NCBI RefSeq assembly: GCF_003013695.1
Contig: NZ_CP027792.1
Location: forward strand, 950,501-1,014,500
DNA: 64,000 nucleotides
Source of the DNA: Pulveribacter suum
GTDB lineage: Bacteria; Pseudomonadota; Gammaproteobacteria; Burkholderiales; Burkholderiaceae_C
Direction of reading: 5' to 3'
Positions 52,344 to 62,170 of this stretch are shown piece after piece (position 1 is the first letter of the stretch; each line of letters begins with the position of its first letter). The translations under genes were made by a program, and so were the position numbers. The notes below the pieces were generated by a model. It searched no databases. It was not told where the DNA came from and saw nothing but the letters and a program-made list of their open reading frames with translations.

Positions 52344-52871
52344 ATGGCCAAACGTGAAGCGCTCAAGGAGCTCCAGACGCGCCTTGCCGTGCGCCTGCAG
52401 GCGGCAAGGTCGGAAGGCGTCTCCGGCTCCTCCTGGCTGGCGGTGCAGTCCGGCGGGCGGCAGCTGCTGCTGCCGCTGTCGCAATCCGGCGAAATCTTTC
52501 CCTGGAGCGGCGTGCAGCCCGTGCCTTATACGCAGCCCTGGTTCCTGGGGGTCGCCAACCTGCGCGGCGCCCTGGCGGGCGTGGTGGACCTGGCGGCCCT
52601 TCTGGGCGCGTCCGCGGCGCGCAGCGAGCAGGCGCTGGCCGAGTCCAGCGTGCTGGCGCTCAATGCCGGCCTGGAGGTCAATGCCGCGCTGCTGGTGGAC
52701 CGGCTGGCCGGCCTGCGCGGGTCCGAGGCGTTCACGGCGTCCGAGCCACGCGGCGAGGGCGACGCCCCCTACTTCGGCAGCACCTACATCGATGCGCAGG
52801 GCATGCGCTGGCAGGAGATCGACCTGCAGGCCCTGGCGCAGCATCCCGCATTCCTGAGCATCAGCGCCTGA
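52344..52871 (+). CDS. pilI: CheW-like adaptor PilI
   Basis: The 175-residue CheW-domain protein should link the receptor PilJ to the kinase PilL. The fold is visible from WLAVQSGGRQLLLPLSQSGEIF through the core FLGVANLRGALAGVVDLAALLG. It begins 17 bases after pilH. Confidence 0.93.
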   Translation: MAKREALKELQTRLAVRLQAARSEGVSGSSWLAVQSGGRQLLLPLSQSGEIFPWSGVQPVPYTQPWFLGVANLRGALAGVVDLAALLGASAARSEQALAESSVLALNAGLEVNAALLVDRLAGLRGSEAFTASEPRGEGDAPYFGSTYIDAQGMRWQEIDLQALAQHPAFLSISA

Positions 52872-52902
52872 GCGCGTGTCTCCATTCCGTTAAGGCAGAA
52901 CC

Positions 52903-55173
52903 ATGTCCGTCGTCAACCCATTTGGAAAACTGTTCAATCGCAAGCCGGCGGCGCCGGGGGGTGGCGCGGCAGACCTGTCCGAAGGCAACCCGGACCCGCT
53001 GGCCGCGGGCCTGCTGCCCGAAGCCTATGCGGCGGATGCCGTGAACAGCGTCCAGGGTGACCCCGGCGTCCTGAGCCAGTACGGCGAGGGGGAGCTTGTC
53101 GATGAGGATCTGGTCAGCCTGCCGCTGCTGGGCCGCGCCGCCGCGGCGGTGCACCAGCGCCGCCTGCTGCTGCTGCTGGCCATCGGCCTGGTGGTGCTGG
53201 CCCTGATCGCCGGCTGGGTGCTGCAGCAGGCCAACCGCTCGGCGGCTCAGCTGGCCGCCACGGGCCAGTCGCTGATGCAGTCGCAGCGCCTGGCCAAGTC
53301 GGTCACGCAGGCGCTGGTGGGCAACCCGCAGGCTTTCCCTGACGTGGTGGACAGCTCGGGCGTGCTGGCGCGCAACGTGCGCGCCCTGGCCAGCGGCGAC
53401 GGCGACCTGGGCGTGCAGGCGATCGGCGACCGGTACGGCAGCGAACTGGAGGCCGTCACTCCCCTGGTGGACCGTGCCGAGCGCAACGCCGGCATCGTGC
53501 TGGGCCAGCAAAAGATCCTGACGCAGGTCGGCGACGCCCTGCGCACCATCAACCGCCAGTCCTCGGACCTGCTGGAAATTGCCGAGACCGTGTCCTCGCT
53601 CAAGCTGCAGCAGGGCGCGCCGGCCACCGAGGTGTCTGCCGCCGGCCAGCTGGTGATGCTGACGCAGCGTATCGGCAAATCGGCCAACGAATTCCAGACC
53701 ACCGAGGGTGTGAGCCCGGAGGCCGTGTTCCTGCTGGGCAAGGACCTGAACTCGTTCAAGGAAATCGCGCAGGGCATGCTGGACGGCAGCGCCGACCTGC
53801 GCCTGGCTGCCACCCGCGACGCGCAGACGCGCGAGCAGCTCGAGGCACTCATCAAGCTGTATGAGCAGACCCGCACGCAGGCCGGCGCCATCCTGGGCAA
53901 CCTGCAGGGCCTGGTGTCCGCCCGCGAGGCGCAATCCACCATCATTGCCGATAGCGAGCCGCTGCGCCGCCAGCTCGAAGGGCTGCAGGAGCAGCTGTCC
54001 ACGCAGTCCGGCATGAGCCTGGGCCAGCTGGCCGCGCTGGTGGCCGCCGGCCTGTTCGTGCTGCTGTGCGGCGTGGGCATTTCGCGCGTGCAGCTGCTGG
54101 ACAGCCGCAACCGCCAGGCTTCGGCCGAATCGCAGCAGCGCGATGCCCGCCGCCAGGAGCAGGAAGCCAAGCGCGTGAACGACGCCAACCAGGCTGCCAT
54201 TTTGCGTTTGATGAACGAGCTGCAGGCCGTGGCCGAGGGTGACCTGACCCAGGAAGCCACGGTGACCGAAGACATCACCGGCGCCATCGCCGACTCGGTG
54301 AACTACACGGTGGAAGAGCTGCGCATGCTGGTGGGCAGCGTGCAGAACACGGCCACCCGCGTGGCCCAGACGACGGCGCAGGTGGACAGCACCTCGACCG
54401 AGCTGCTGGCAGCCTCCACCGAGCAGCTGCGCGAGATCCGCGAAACCGGCCGCTCGGTGCTGGACATGGCCGCGCGCATCAACGACGTGTCCACGCAGGC
54501 ACAGGAGTCGGCCTCGGTGGCGCGCCAGTCGCTGCAGGCCGCCGAGCAGGGCCTGCAGGCGGTGCAAAACACCATCGGCGGCATGAACGCCATCCGCGAC
54601 CAGATCCAGGACACCTCCAAGCGCATCAAGCGCCTGGGCGAGTCCTCGCAGGAAATTGGTGAAATCACCGAGCTGATCTCCGACATTACCGAGCAGACCA
54701 ACGTGCTGGCCCTGAACGCCGCCATCCAGGCCGCCTCCGCCGGTGAAGCCGGCCGCGGCTTCTCGGTGGTGGCCGAAGAAGTGCAGCGACTGGCCGAGCG
54801 CTCGGCAGATGCCACGCGCCAGATTGCGGCGCTGGTGAAGGCCATTCAGACCGACACCCAGGACGCGGTGGCCGCCATGGAGCGCTCCACCCAGGGTGTG
54901 GTCGAAGGGGCCCGTCTGTCCGACAGCGCCGGCACGACGCTGACCGAGATCGACCGCGTGTCGCGCCGCCTGGCCGAGCTGATCGAGCAGATCTCCTCTG
55001 CCGCCTCGCGCGAGGCCGAGCTGGCCAACACCGTGGCCGACAACATCCAGCACATCTTTGCCGTGACCGAGCAGACCGGCGAGGGCACGCGCATGACGGC
55101 CCAGCAGGTGCGTGAGCTCTCGCAGATGGCCGAGGAACTGCGCCAGTCGGTGTCCCGCTTCAAGATCGCCTGA
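52903..55173 (+). CDS. pilJ: Pilus chemoreceptor PilJ
   Basis: The 756-residue methyl-accepting protein is the receptor of the Pil-Chp system. It has a long cytoplasmic N-terminus (about 82 residues), membrane helix 1 (about 84-105), two PilJ-type periplasmic modules, membrane helix 2 (near residue 380), HAMP and a signalling domain with tip NVLALNAAIQAASAGEAGRGFSV (given in part here as NVLALNAAIQAASAGE). The tip has Ile-Gln where ordinary receptors have Val-Glu, as in other PilJ. In Pseudomonas it senses pilin or pilus tension during surface contact. Confidence 0.95.
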   Translation: MSVVNPFGKLFNRKPAAPGGGAADLSEGNPDPLAAGLLPEAYAADAVNSVQGDPGVLSQYGEGELVDEDLVSLPLLGRAAAAVHQRRLLLLLAIGLVVLALIAGWVLQQANRSAAQLAATGQSLMQSQRLAKSVTQALVGNPQAFPDVVDSSGVLARNVRALASGDGDLGVQAIGDRYGSELEAVTPLVDRAERNAGIVLGQQKILTQVGDALRTINRQSSDLLEIAETVSSLKLQQGAPATEVSAAGQLVMLTQRIGKSANEFQTTEGVSPEAVFLLGKDLNSFKEIAQGMLDGSADLRLAATRDAQTREQLEALIKLYEQTRTQAGAILGNLQGLVSAREAQSTIIADSEPLRRQLEGLQEQLSTQSGMSLGQLAALVAAGLFVLLCGVGISRVQLLDSRNRQASAESQQRDARRQEQEAKRVNDANQAAILRLMNELQAVAEGDLTQEATVTEDITGAIADSVNYTVEELRMLVGSVQNTATRVAQTTAQVDSTSTELLAASTEQLREIRETGRSVLDMAARINDVSTQAQESASVARQSLQAAEQGLQAVQNTIGGMNAIRDQIQDTSKRIKRLGESSQEIGEITELISDITEQTNVLALNAAIQAASAGEAGRGFSVVAEEVQRLAERSADATRQIAALVKAIQTDTQDAVAAMERSTQGVVEGARLSDSAGTTLTEIDRVSRRLAELIEQISSAASREAELANTVADNIQHIFAVTEQTGEGTRMTAQQVRELSQMAEELRQSVSRFKIA

Positions 55174-55229
55174 CCGGCGCGCCCCCTATCCTTCAACGAG
55201 CCGGCTGCGCGGCAGCCCAGGACGAACGC

Positions 55230-58200
55230 ATGTCATCTACGGACGTCGCAAGCGCAATGGGCCAGGAATGGACCCAGGGCGAGCAGGACCTCGGCCCCCT
55301 GGCCTGGGTTCTGGATGAACTCCGCAAATCCCTGGAAGGGTCGGTCAAGGCCATGCGCCGCTTCGTGCGCGATGCCGAGGTGGCCCGGGAATCCGATCTG
55401 GCCTCGCTCGATGCCAGCGCCCTGCGCATCGCGCGTCAGCAGCTGCACCAGGCCGGCGGCGCGCTGGAGATGGTCGGCATGGGTCAGCCGGCGCTGATCG
55501 TGCGCGCCCTGGAAAATGCCGTCCAGCGTTTTGTGCAGCGCCCCGAGCTGTGCAGCGACGAGGCCGCGGCCGTCATCGAGCGCGCCAGCTTCGCGCTGAT
55601 CGAATACCTGGAGCATGTGCTGGCGGGCAAATCGGTCTCGCCGGTGGCGCTGTTTCCGCAATACCGCCAGGCGCAGGCCCTGGCTGGCGCCGAGCGCGTG
55701 CATCCGGCCGACCTGTGGCCCGTGGAGCGGCGCTTTCGCGAACCCGAGCTGCAGCTGGGCGCCGAGCCGCTGGCTTACGACACCACCTCCCGGGCGCGCC
55801 TGGACAGCGCCGTACTGCGCATCGTCAAGAGTGGCGAGCGGCAGGCCGCGGCAGAGCTGCATGCCGTCAGCCTGGGCCTGGCCGCCGCGCAGACCGAGCG
55901 CCACGCGCGCTCCTTCTGGAAGATTTGCGCCGGCTTCTTCGAAGCGCTGGCCCAGGGCGTGCTCCAGCCGGACGTCTATGCCAAGCGCGTGGCTTCCCGG
56001 GTGCTGTTGCAGTACGCCTCGCTGGCCAAGGGCGAGCCAGCCATCAACGACCGACTGGTGCAGGACCTGTTGTTCTTCTGCGCCCAGGCCGTGCCGCCGC
56101 AGGGCGCCGCCATGCCGGCGCTGGCCGCCGTGCGCCAGGCCTTCGGGCTGTCGCAGCACAAGGCTGTGGACTACGAGCAGGCCCGCTTCGGCCTGCATGA
56201 CCCGGCCCTCCTGGCCCAGGCGCGCAAGCGCATCGCCGCAGCTACCGAGACCTGGTCCGCACTGGCCGGCGGCGATCGCAACAAGCTCAAGCCGGCGGCT
56301 GACCAGTTCAGCCTGGTGTGCGATTCGCTGCGCAAGCTCCACCCTGACAGCGAAGACCTGGCCCAGGCGTTGACCCGCGCCGTGGATGCCACCACGCGCA
56401 CGGGCGAGCCGCCCTCGGCTGCCCTGGCCATGGAGGTGGCCACGGCCGTGCTGTACCTGCAGGCCTCGTTCGAGGAACTGGACACGGCACGCGAGCACAT
56501 GGATCAGCGCGCCGACTGCCTGGCGCAGCGCCTGGACGGCGTCATCGCTGGCGGCGAGCCCCAGCCGCTGGAGCCGTGGATGGAGGAGCTGTACCGGCGC
56601 GTCAGCGACCACCAGACCATGGGCAGCGTGGTGGACGAGCTGCGCGCCTCGCTGGCCGACGTGGAAAACTGCATGGACCAGTTCTTCCGCGACCCCGGCC
56701 AGACCACCGTGCTGGGCACGGTACCCGCCAAGCTGCAGCAGATGCGCGGCGTGTTGTCCGTGCTGGGGCTGGACCAGGCCTCGCTGGCAGTGGCCCGCAT
56801 GCGCGACACCGCCGAGCGCCTGATGACCGGCGCCGTGGCTGAAGCGGACCAGGCACAGACTTTCGAGAAGCTGGGCAGCAGCCTGGGCGCCCTGGGCTTC
56901 CTGATCGACATGCTCAGCTACCAGCGCGCCATGGCGCGCAAGCTGTTCGTCTATGACGAGGAGCTGGGCGAGCTGCGCATCCTGATGGGCCGCGCACGCC
57001 CTGCTGAAGCGCAGGAGCCGGCGCCCGCCGCGCCTGCATACGACGCACCGTCCACGCCGCAGACCGAGCCGGCCGCCGCAGCGCTGGCGGTGCCCGACGT
57101 CGATGCCGCACCCGCCGCCCCGCTGCGGCCCGAGCAGGTCGCCGCGCCTGCGCCTGCGCCGGCACCCGCAGCGTCTGCGCCTGTGCCGGCACCCGCGCCG
57201 GTCGCGCCGCCTGCCGCCGCCACCGACGAGGACAGCGACGACGAGCTGCTGGACATCTTCCTGGAAGAAGCACGCGAGGTGGTGGACACCGGCTTTGCCG
57301 CCATCGACGCGCTGCACGCCGCTCCCGGCGAGCTGAGCGAGCAGACCACGCTGCGCCGGGCGTTCCACACACTCAAGGGCAGCTCGCGCATGGTGGGCCT
57401 GGCCGAGTTCGGCGAGGCTGCCTGGGCCATGGAGCAGGCGCTCAACGCCTGGCTGGCCGAGCAAAAGCCCATGCAGCCGCCGCTCTTGCAGCTGTCGCGG
57501 CAGACCCTGGAGGCCTTTGGGCGCTGGGCGAGCGACATCGGCGCAGGCCGCGCGGACGATTGGCAGGCACAGCCCTTCCGCGTGGCCGCCGATGCCATGC
57601 GCCTGGACGGCACGCTGGTCGAGCTGGCGCTGTCGCCCCTGCCATCGCCAGACTTGGCCGCGCCCGCCGCCGGGCCGGCACCGCAGGCAGACCCACAGGC
57701 GCCTGCTGGCGTGCAGGACGCGGATGAGCCGCAGCGGGCCGCCGATGCGCTGGATACCCCGCAGCTGGCCGAGCCCGCGCTGGCAGGGGCCGGCGCGGCC
57801 CTGGACGCCTCGGACGACCTGCCGCTGCTCGACTTCGATCTGTCCGAGCCGGCGCCGTTGGAGCTGCCGGTTTCCACCGGCCAGACCGAGGCCGAGCCAC
57901 TGCCGGATTTTGCCGACACCTCCCTTGACGCCGATCAGGACGCTGCCCTGGCGCCGCCCGACTTGGCCGAGGCCGAGGAGATCGACTTCGCCTTCTTCGA
58001 GCAGGCGCTCGGTGCGGCAGAGGCACCCACGCTGGCACCGGCCGAGCTGCCGCCCGCGCCTGCCACGCCGCGCGAAGACACCTTCTTCCTCGGTGCTGCC
58101 GAGCTCGATGCCGAGTTGATGCTGGAGGCTGGCGACGAGGAGCTCCTGCCGGCACAGGATGCCGCCGAAGCGCGGCCGCATGATCCGCAGCCGGAACCGA

Positions 58201-61200
58201 AGCCGGAACCGCAGGCGGAACTACAGCCGGAGCCGGAGCTGGAGCTGGAGCCGGAGCCGGAAGTGGCCGAGGCCGCTGCCGAGCCCTTCCTCACCGCCGA
58301 ATTGCCGCAGGAGCCGACGCCGCTGCCCGAGGAAGAAGCGCCGCAGGACGAGGTGCAGCCAGCGCCGCAGGAGCGGCAACCCGCAGAACTGCCGGTGGCT
58401 TTGGAGGAGGAGACGCCGGCCCCGGCGGAGGCGTATGCCGCCGGCAGCGACGAGGCGGTCAAGGTCATTGAGCACCTGCGCATCGGCATCCCGCTGTACA
58501 ACGTCTATCTCAACGAAGCGGACGAATGGTCGCGCCGCCTCGTCACCGCGTTGCAGGAATGGTCGCTGGAGCTGCCTCACCCGCTGCCCGACATGGCCGT
58601 GGCGCTGGCCCATTCGCTGGCCGGCAGCTCCGCTACCGTGGGCTTTACGGCGCTGTCCGAGCTCTCGCGCACGCTGGAGCACGCGCTGGAGCACCTGCAG
58701 CTGCTGCCCGGCGGCCTGCCCGAGCACGCCCAAGTGGCCAATGCGGCGGCGGAAGACATCCGCCGGCTGCTGCACCAGTTTGCCGCCGGCTTCCTTAAAG
58801 AGCCCAATCCGCAGGTGCTCGCGCAGCTGGGCGAGATCCTGGATATCGAGGTCACCAGCGCCCGCGCGCCACTGCAGGCAGCGGACGGTGACCTGGGCCC
58901 CTGGACGGATGAGCTGGCGCGGGAGGACATCCCGGCACTGCCGCCCGCCGCGCCCCCGCCCTCGCTGGCGGCCAGCGTAGCGGACGCCCGCCAGGCCGAG
59001 CGCGAGCGCGAGATCGACGCCGCCATCGCCCATGCCGTGGCCGCGGCCGTGGATATCGACGACGACATCGACGCCCTGGACATCATCGACCCGGACCTCT
59101 TCCCGATCTTCGAGGAAGAGGCCGTGGAGCTGCTGCCGCGCATTGGCGGCGCACTGCGCCAGTGGGCCGCCCGGCCGGACAACCTGGGCGCGCGCAGCGA
59201 GCTGCTGCGTGCCCTGCACACGCTCAAGGGCAGTGCGCGGCTGGCCGGCGCCATGCGCCTGGGCGAGATGTCGCACCGGCTGGAAAGCGCCGTCGAGCAG
59301 ATCGACCTGGAGGGCGTGCAGTCCGTCCACGTCGAGCCGCTGCTGGCCCACCTGGATGCCCTGCAGGCCGACTTCGACGCGCTGCGCACCATCGGCGCTC
59401 AGCCGCTGACCGAAGCCGTGGCGGTTGCGCCCGTCGAGGCGGCGCCGGCGCAGGCGACCACCGCAGAGCCGGCAGCCGCAACCGCGGCCGCGCGCCAGCC
59501 CCTGGCGCGGCCCATCACGGCGGCCACGCCGGTGCGCATGGGCAGCAACCAGACGATGCGCGTGCGCGCCCAGCTGCTGGACCGCCTGGTCAACCAGGCC
59601 GGTGAGGTGATGATCGCCCGCTCGCGCCTGGAAGTGCACATGGGCCAGCTGCGCGGCTCGCTGGGCGACCTGACGGGCAACCTGGAGCGCCTGCGCCAGC
59701 AGCTGCGCGACATCGAGGTGCAGGCCGAAACGCAGATGCAGTCGCGCCTGGCCTTGTCCAAGGACATGGCGGTCGGCTTCGATCCGCTGGAGTTCGACCG
59801 CTTCACCCGCGTGCAGGAACTCACGCGCATGATGGCCGAGTCGGTCAACGACGTGGCCACCGTGCAGCGCAACATGCAGCGCGCCATGGAAGGCGCCGAG
59901 GACGACCTGATCGCGCAGGGCCGCCAGGCACGCGAGCTGCAGCGCGACCTGCTGCGCACCCGCATGGTGGAGTTCGACAGCATCTCCGAGCGCCTGTACG
60001 CCGTGGTGCGCCAGGCCTCCAAGGAGACGGGCAAGCAGATCAAGCTGGACATCGCCGGCGGCTCCATCGAGATGGACCGCGGCGTGCTGGACCGCATGGC
60101 TCCGGCGTTCGAGCATCTGCTGCGCAACTGTGTGGGCCACGGCATCGAGGGCGCCGAGGCGCGCGTTGCGGCCGGCAAGCCGGCAGCAGGCACCATCACC
60201 ATCGGTCTGGGCCATGAGGGCAACGACGTGTCGGTGGCCTTCCACGACGATGGCGCCGGCCTGGACGTGGAGCGCATCCGCGACAAGGCCGTCTCGCAAG
60301 GGCTGATCGAGGCGGGCGCGCAGATCACTCCGGCCGAAGCAGCCAACCTGATCTTCATGCCGGGCTTTTCCACGGCCGCCGAGGTCACGGGCCTGTCCGG
60401 CCGGGGCATCGGCATGGACGTGCTGCGCTCGGAGGTGAGCGCGCTGGGCGGCCGCATCGAGACCGAGACCGAGCGCGGGCGCGGCACCACCTTCCGCATG
60501 GTGCTGCCCCTGACGACGGCCGTGACGCAGGTGGTCATGCTGCGCACCGGGCACCTGACCTTCGGCGTGCCCGCCAACCTGGTGGAGATCGTGCGCCGCA
60601 GCAGCGGCGCCGAGGTCGATGCCGCCTACGCCAGCCAGACCTTTGAGCACGGTGGCGAGCAGCTGGCCTTCTACTGGGGCGGCGCGTTGCTGCAATCCAC
60701 ACGCGCCAGCGCCGAGACCGCCGGCCGCAGCCGGCCGGTGGTGGTGCTGCGCAGCGCCTCGCAGCGCATCGCCATGCACGTGGATGAAGTGCTGGGCAAC
60801 CAGGAAGTCGTGGTCAAGAACCTGGGGCCGCAGCTGTCGCGCCTGCCGGGCCTGGCGGGCATGTCGGTGCTGGCCTCCGGTGCCGTAGTGCTCATCTACA
60901 ACCCGGTGGCCCTGGCCACGGTATACGGCGAGCAGCTGCGCGCAGCAAGCGAGCAGGCACTGCAGCCGCACGACGGCGGCGCGGCCGTGCCCCAGGCGCC
61001 CCTGATGGCAGCGGCGCCCCAGGTGCCGCTGGTGCTGGTGGTGGACGACTCCATCACCGTGCGCCGCGTCACCCAGCGCCTGCTGGCCCGCGAGGGCTAC
61101 CGCGTGGCGTTGGCAGCGGACGGCCTGCAGGCCCTGGAGCGGCTGCAGGAAGAGCGCCCGGCCGTCGTGCTGTCGGACATCGAGATGCCGCGCATGGACG

Positions 61201-61415
61201 GGTTCGATCTGGCGCGCAACATCCGTGCCGACGAGGCGCTGCGCGAGCTGCCCATCATCATGATCACCTCGCGCATCGCCCAAAAGCACCGTGAGCACGC
61301 CATGGAGCTGGGCGTGAACCACTACCTGGGCAAGCCGTACTCGGACGAGGAACTGCTGGGCCTGGTGCAGCGCTACGCCCGCGAGGCGGCGCTGGTGGAG
61401 CTCGCGGGCGGCTAG
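55230..61415 (+). CDS. pilL: Giant hybrid CheA-type histidine kinase PilL/ChpA
   Basis: The 2061-residue kinase phosphorylates PilG and PilH. At least three Hpt-like sites are visible: His713 in AFHTLKGSSRMVG, His1128 in LAHSLAGSSATVG (Lys replaced by Ala) and His1330 in ALHTLKGSARLAG. Then come the CheA dimerisation helices (about 1445-1560), the ATPase (LLRNCVGHGIE near 1629, GRGIGMDVLRSEV), a CheW-like domain, and a C-terminal receiver with Asp1983. Long Ala/Pro/Glu-rich linkers lie at about 590-675 and 770-1085, the latter with an EPEPE repeat tract. Pseudomonas ChpA has more phosphotransfer modules, so this is a shorter variant. No pilK or chpB is adjacent. Confidence 0.95.
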   Translation: MSSTDVASAMGQEWTQGEQDLGPLAWVLDELRKSLEGSVKAMRRFVRDAEVARESDLASLDASALRIARQQLHQAGGALEMVGMGQPALIVRALENAVQRFVQRPELCSDEAAAVIERASFALIEYLEHVLAGKSVSPVALFPQYRQAQALAGAERVHPADLWPVERRFREPELQLGAEPLAYDTTSRARLDSAVLRIVKSGERQAAAELHAVSLGLAAAQTERHARSFWKICAGFFEALAQGVLQPDVYAKRVASRVLLQYASLAKGEPAINDRLVQDLLFFCAQAVPPQGAAMPALAAVRQAFGLSQHKAVDYEQARFGLHDPALLAQARKRIAAATETWSALAGGDRNKLKPAADQFSLVCDSLRKLHPDSEDLAQALTRAVDATTRTGEPPSAALAMEVATAVLYLQASFEELDTAREHMDQRADCLAQRLDGVIAGGEPQPLEPWMEELYRRVSDHQTMGSVVDELRASLADVENCMDQFFRDPGQTTVLGTVPAKLQQMRGVLSVLGLDQASLAVARMRDTAERLMTGAVAEADQAQTFEKLGSSLGALGFLIDMLSYQRAMARKLFVYDEELGELRILMGRARPAEAQEPAPAAPAYDAPSTPQTEPAAAALAVPDVDAAPAAPLRPEQVAAPAPAPAPAASAPVPAPAPVAPPAAATDEDSDDELLDIFLEEAREVVDTGFAAIDALHAAPGELSEQTTLRRAFHTLKGSSRMVGLAEFGEAAWAMEQALNAWLAEQKPMQPPLLQLSRQTLEAFGRWASDIGAGRADDWQAQPFRVAADAMRLDGTLVELALSPLPSPDLAAPAAGPAPQADPQAPAGVQDADEPQRAADALDTPQLAEPALAGAGAALDASDDLPLLDFDLSEPAPLELPVSTGQTEAEPLPDFADTSLDADQDAALAPPDLAEAEEIDFAFFEQALGAAEAPTLAPAELPPAPATPREDTFFLGAAELDAELMLEAGDEELLPAQDAAEARPHDPQPEPKPEPQAELQPEPELELEPEPEVAEAAAEPFLTAELPQEPTPLPEEEAPQDEVQPAPQERQPAELPVALEEETPAPAEAYAAGSDEAVKVIEHLRIGIPLYNVYLNEADEWSRRLVTALQEWSLELPHPLPDMAVALAHSLAGSSATVGFTALSELSRTLEHALEHLQLLPGGLPEHAQVANAAAEDIRRLLHQFAAGFLKEPNPQVLAQLGEILDIEVTSARAPLQAADGDLGPWTDELAREDIPALPPAAPPPSLAASVADARQAEREREIDAAIAHAVAAAVDIDDDIDALDIIDPDLFPIFEEEAVELLPRIGGALRQWAARPDNLGARSELLRALHTLKGSARLAGAMRLGEMSHRLESAVEQIDLEGVQSVHVEPLLAHLDALQADFDALRTIGAQPLTEAVAVAPVEAAPAQATTAEPAAATAAARQPLARPITAATPVRMGSNQTMRVRAQLLDRLVNQAGEVMIARSRLEVHMGQLRGSLGDLTGNLERLRQQLRDIEVQAETQMQSRLALSKDMAVGFDPLEFDRFTRVQELTRMMAESVNDVATVQRNMQRAMEGAEDDLIAQGRQARELQRDLLRTRMVEFDSISERLYAVVRQASKETGKQIKLDIAGGSIEMDRGVLDRMAPAFEHLLRNCVGHGIEGAEARVAAGKPAAGTITIGLGHEGNDVSVAFHDDGAGLDVERIRDKAVSQGLIEAGAQITPAEAANLIFMPGFSTAAEVTGLSGRGIGMDVLRSEVSALGGRIETETERGRGTTFRMVLPLTTAVTQVVMLRTGHLTFGVPANLVEIVRRSSGAEVDAAYASQTFEHGGEQLAFYWGGALLQSTRASAETAGRSRPVVVLRSASQRIAMHVDEVLGNQEVVVKNLGPQLSRLPGLAGMSVLASGAVVLIYNPVALATVYGEQLRAASEQALQPHDGGAAVPQAPLMAAAPQVPLVLVVDDSITVRRVTQRLLAREGYRVALAADGLQALERLQEERPAVVLSDIEMPRMDGFDLARNIRADEALRELPIIMITSRIAQKHREHAMELGVNHYLGKPYSDEELLGLVQRYAREAALVELAGG

Positions 61416-61442
61416 AGCGCGCTGCTGCCGCCGGTTCTCGCG

Positions 61443-61477
61443 AACGGCCCGACAGGCGTGTCCTGCCGGGCCGTTTT
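61443..61477 (+). terminator. Rho-independent terminator after pilL
   Basis: AACGGCCCG/CGGGCCGTT nine-base stem, capped by an inner CAGG-cgtgt-CCTG, followed by a short T-run (TTTTC). It separates the pil operon from yqgE. Confidence 0.8.
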
Positions 61478-61528
61478 CACGTGCGCCGCCGAGGGGCATG
61501 GCAGCGGCCCGGCAGCAGGTCAAGGCCG

Positions 61529-61534
61529 TAAAAT
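61529..61534 (+). promoter_or_regulatory. Candidate -10 element (TAAAAT) for yqgE
   Basis: TAAAATCGCCGC ends six bases before the ATG at 61541. A start seven bases downstream would be the A of the ATG, giving a leaderless message. No ribosome site is visible before the ATG, which agrees. Confidence 0.45.
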
Positions 61535-61540
61535 CGCCGC

Positions 61541-62170
61541 ATGTCCGCCTCCAGCACGCCCACGATGAACCTGACCCACCACTTCCTCATCGCCATGCCG
61601 GGGCTGGGGGAAAGTGAGTCGTTCTTCTCGCGCAGCGTGGTCTATCTGTGCGAACACAGCGAGCGCGGCGCGCTCGGGCTCGTGATCAACAAGCCCATGG
61701 GCATCAAGCTGGAAGGCCTGCTGGAGAAGGTGGACCTGACGCTGGGCCGCCAGGATCTGGCCGCGGCCCCGGTCTTTCACGGCGGCCCGCTGCAGACCGA
61801 GCGCGGCTTCGTGCTGCACGATGCTATGCAGACCGAGCAGGCAGTGCAGGCGGTGCCCGACGACGGCGACCAGTCGCCCTACGCCTCCACGATGTCGATC
61901 GCCGGCGGCTACCTGCAGATGACCACCTCTAAGGACGTGCTGGAAGCCCTGTCGCACGGCGTAGGCCCGCGGCGCGTGCTGGTCACGCTGGGCTATGCCT
62001 CCTGGGGTGAAGGGCAGCTTGAATCCGAGCTGGCCGAAAACAGCTGGCTGACGGTGGAGGCCGACCCCCAGGTCATCTTCGACGCGCCCGTGCCCGAGCG
62101 CTACGACCGCGCCCTGGCCCTGCTGGGCCTGCAGTCCTGGATGCTCTCGCCCGAGGCGGGGCACGCATGA
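61541..62170 (+). CDS. yqgE: YqgE/AlgH-family protein (UPF0301)
   Basis: The 209-residue cytoplasmic protein of the AlgH/UPF0301 family has unproven biochemical function. Conserved blocks: LTHHFLIAMPGLGESESFF, SRSVVYLCEHSERGALGLVINKP, and VLVTLGYASWGEGQLESEL. It probably starts at the ATG at 61541, though an ATG at 61565 also precedes the conserved region. Its stop overlaps the ruvX ATG (ATGA), so the two are coupled. Confidence 0.93.
   Translation: MSASSTPTMNLTHHFLIAMPGLGESESFFSRSVVYLCEHSERGALGLVINKPMGIKLEGLLEKVDLTLGRQDLAAAPVFHGGPLQTERGFVLHDAMQTEQAVQAVPDDGDQSPYASTMSIAGGYLQMTTSKDVLEALSHGVGPRRVLVTLGYASWGEGQLESELAENSWLTVEADPQVIFDAPVPERYDRALALLGLQSWMLSPEAGHA

Noticed and set aside
55233..61523. 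Two very long minus-strand open frames opposite pilL
   Set aside because: Antisense shadows of a G+C-rich gene: no ribosome sites, no recognisable motifs, and low-complexity translations.
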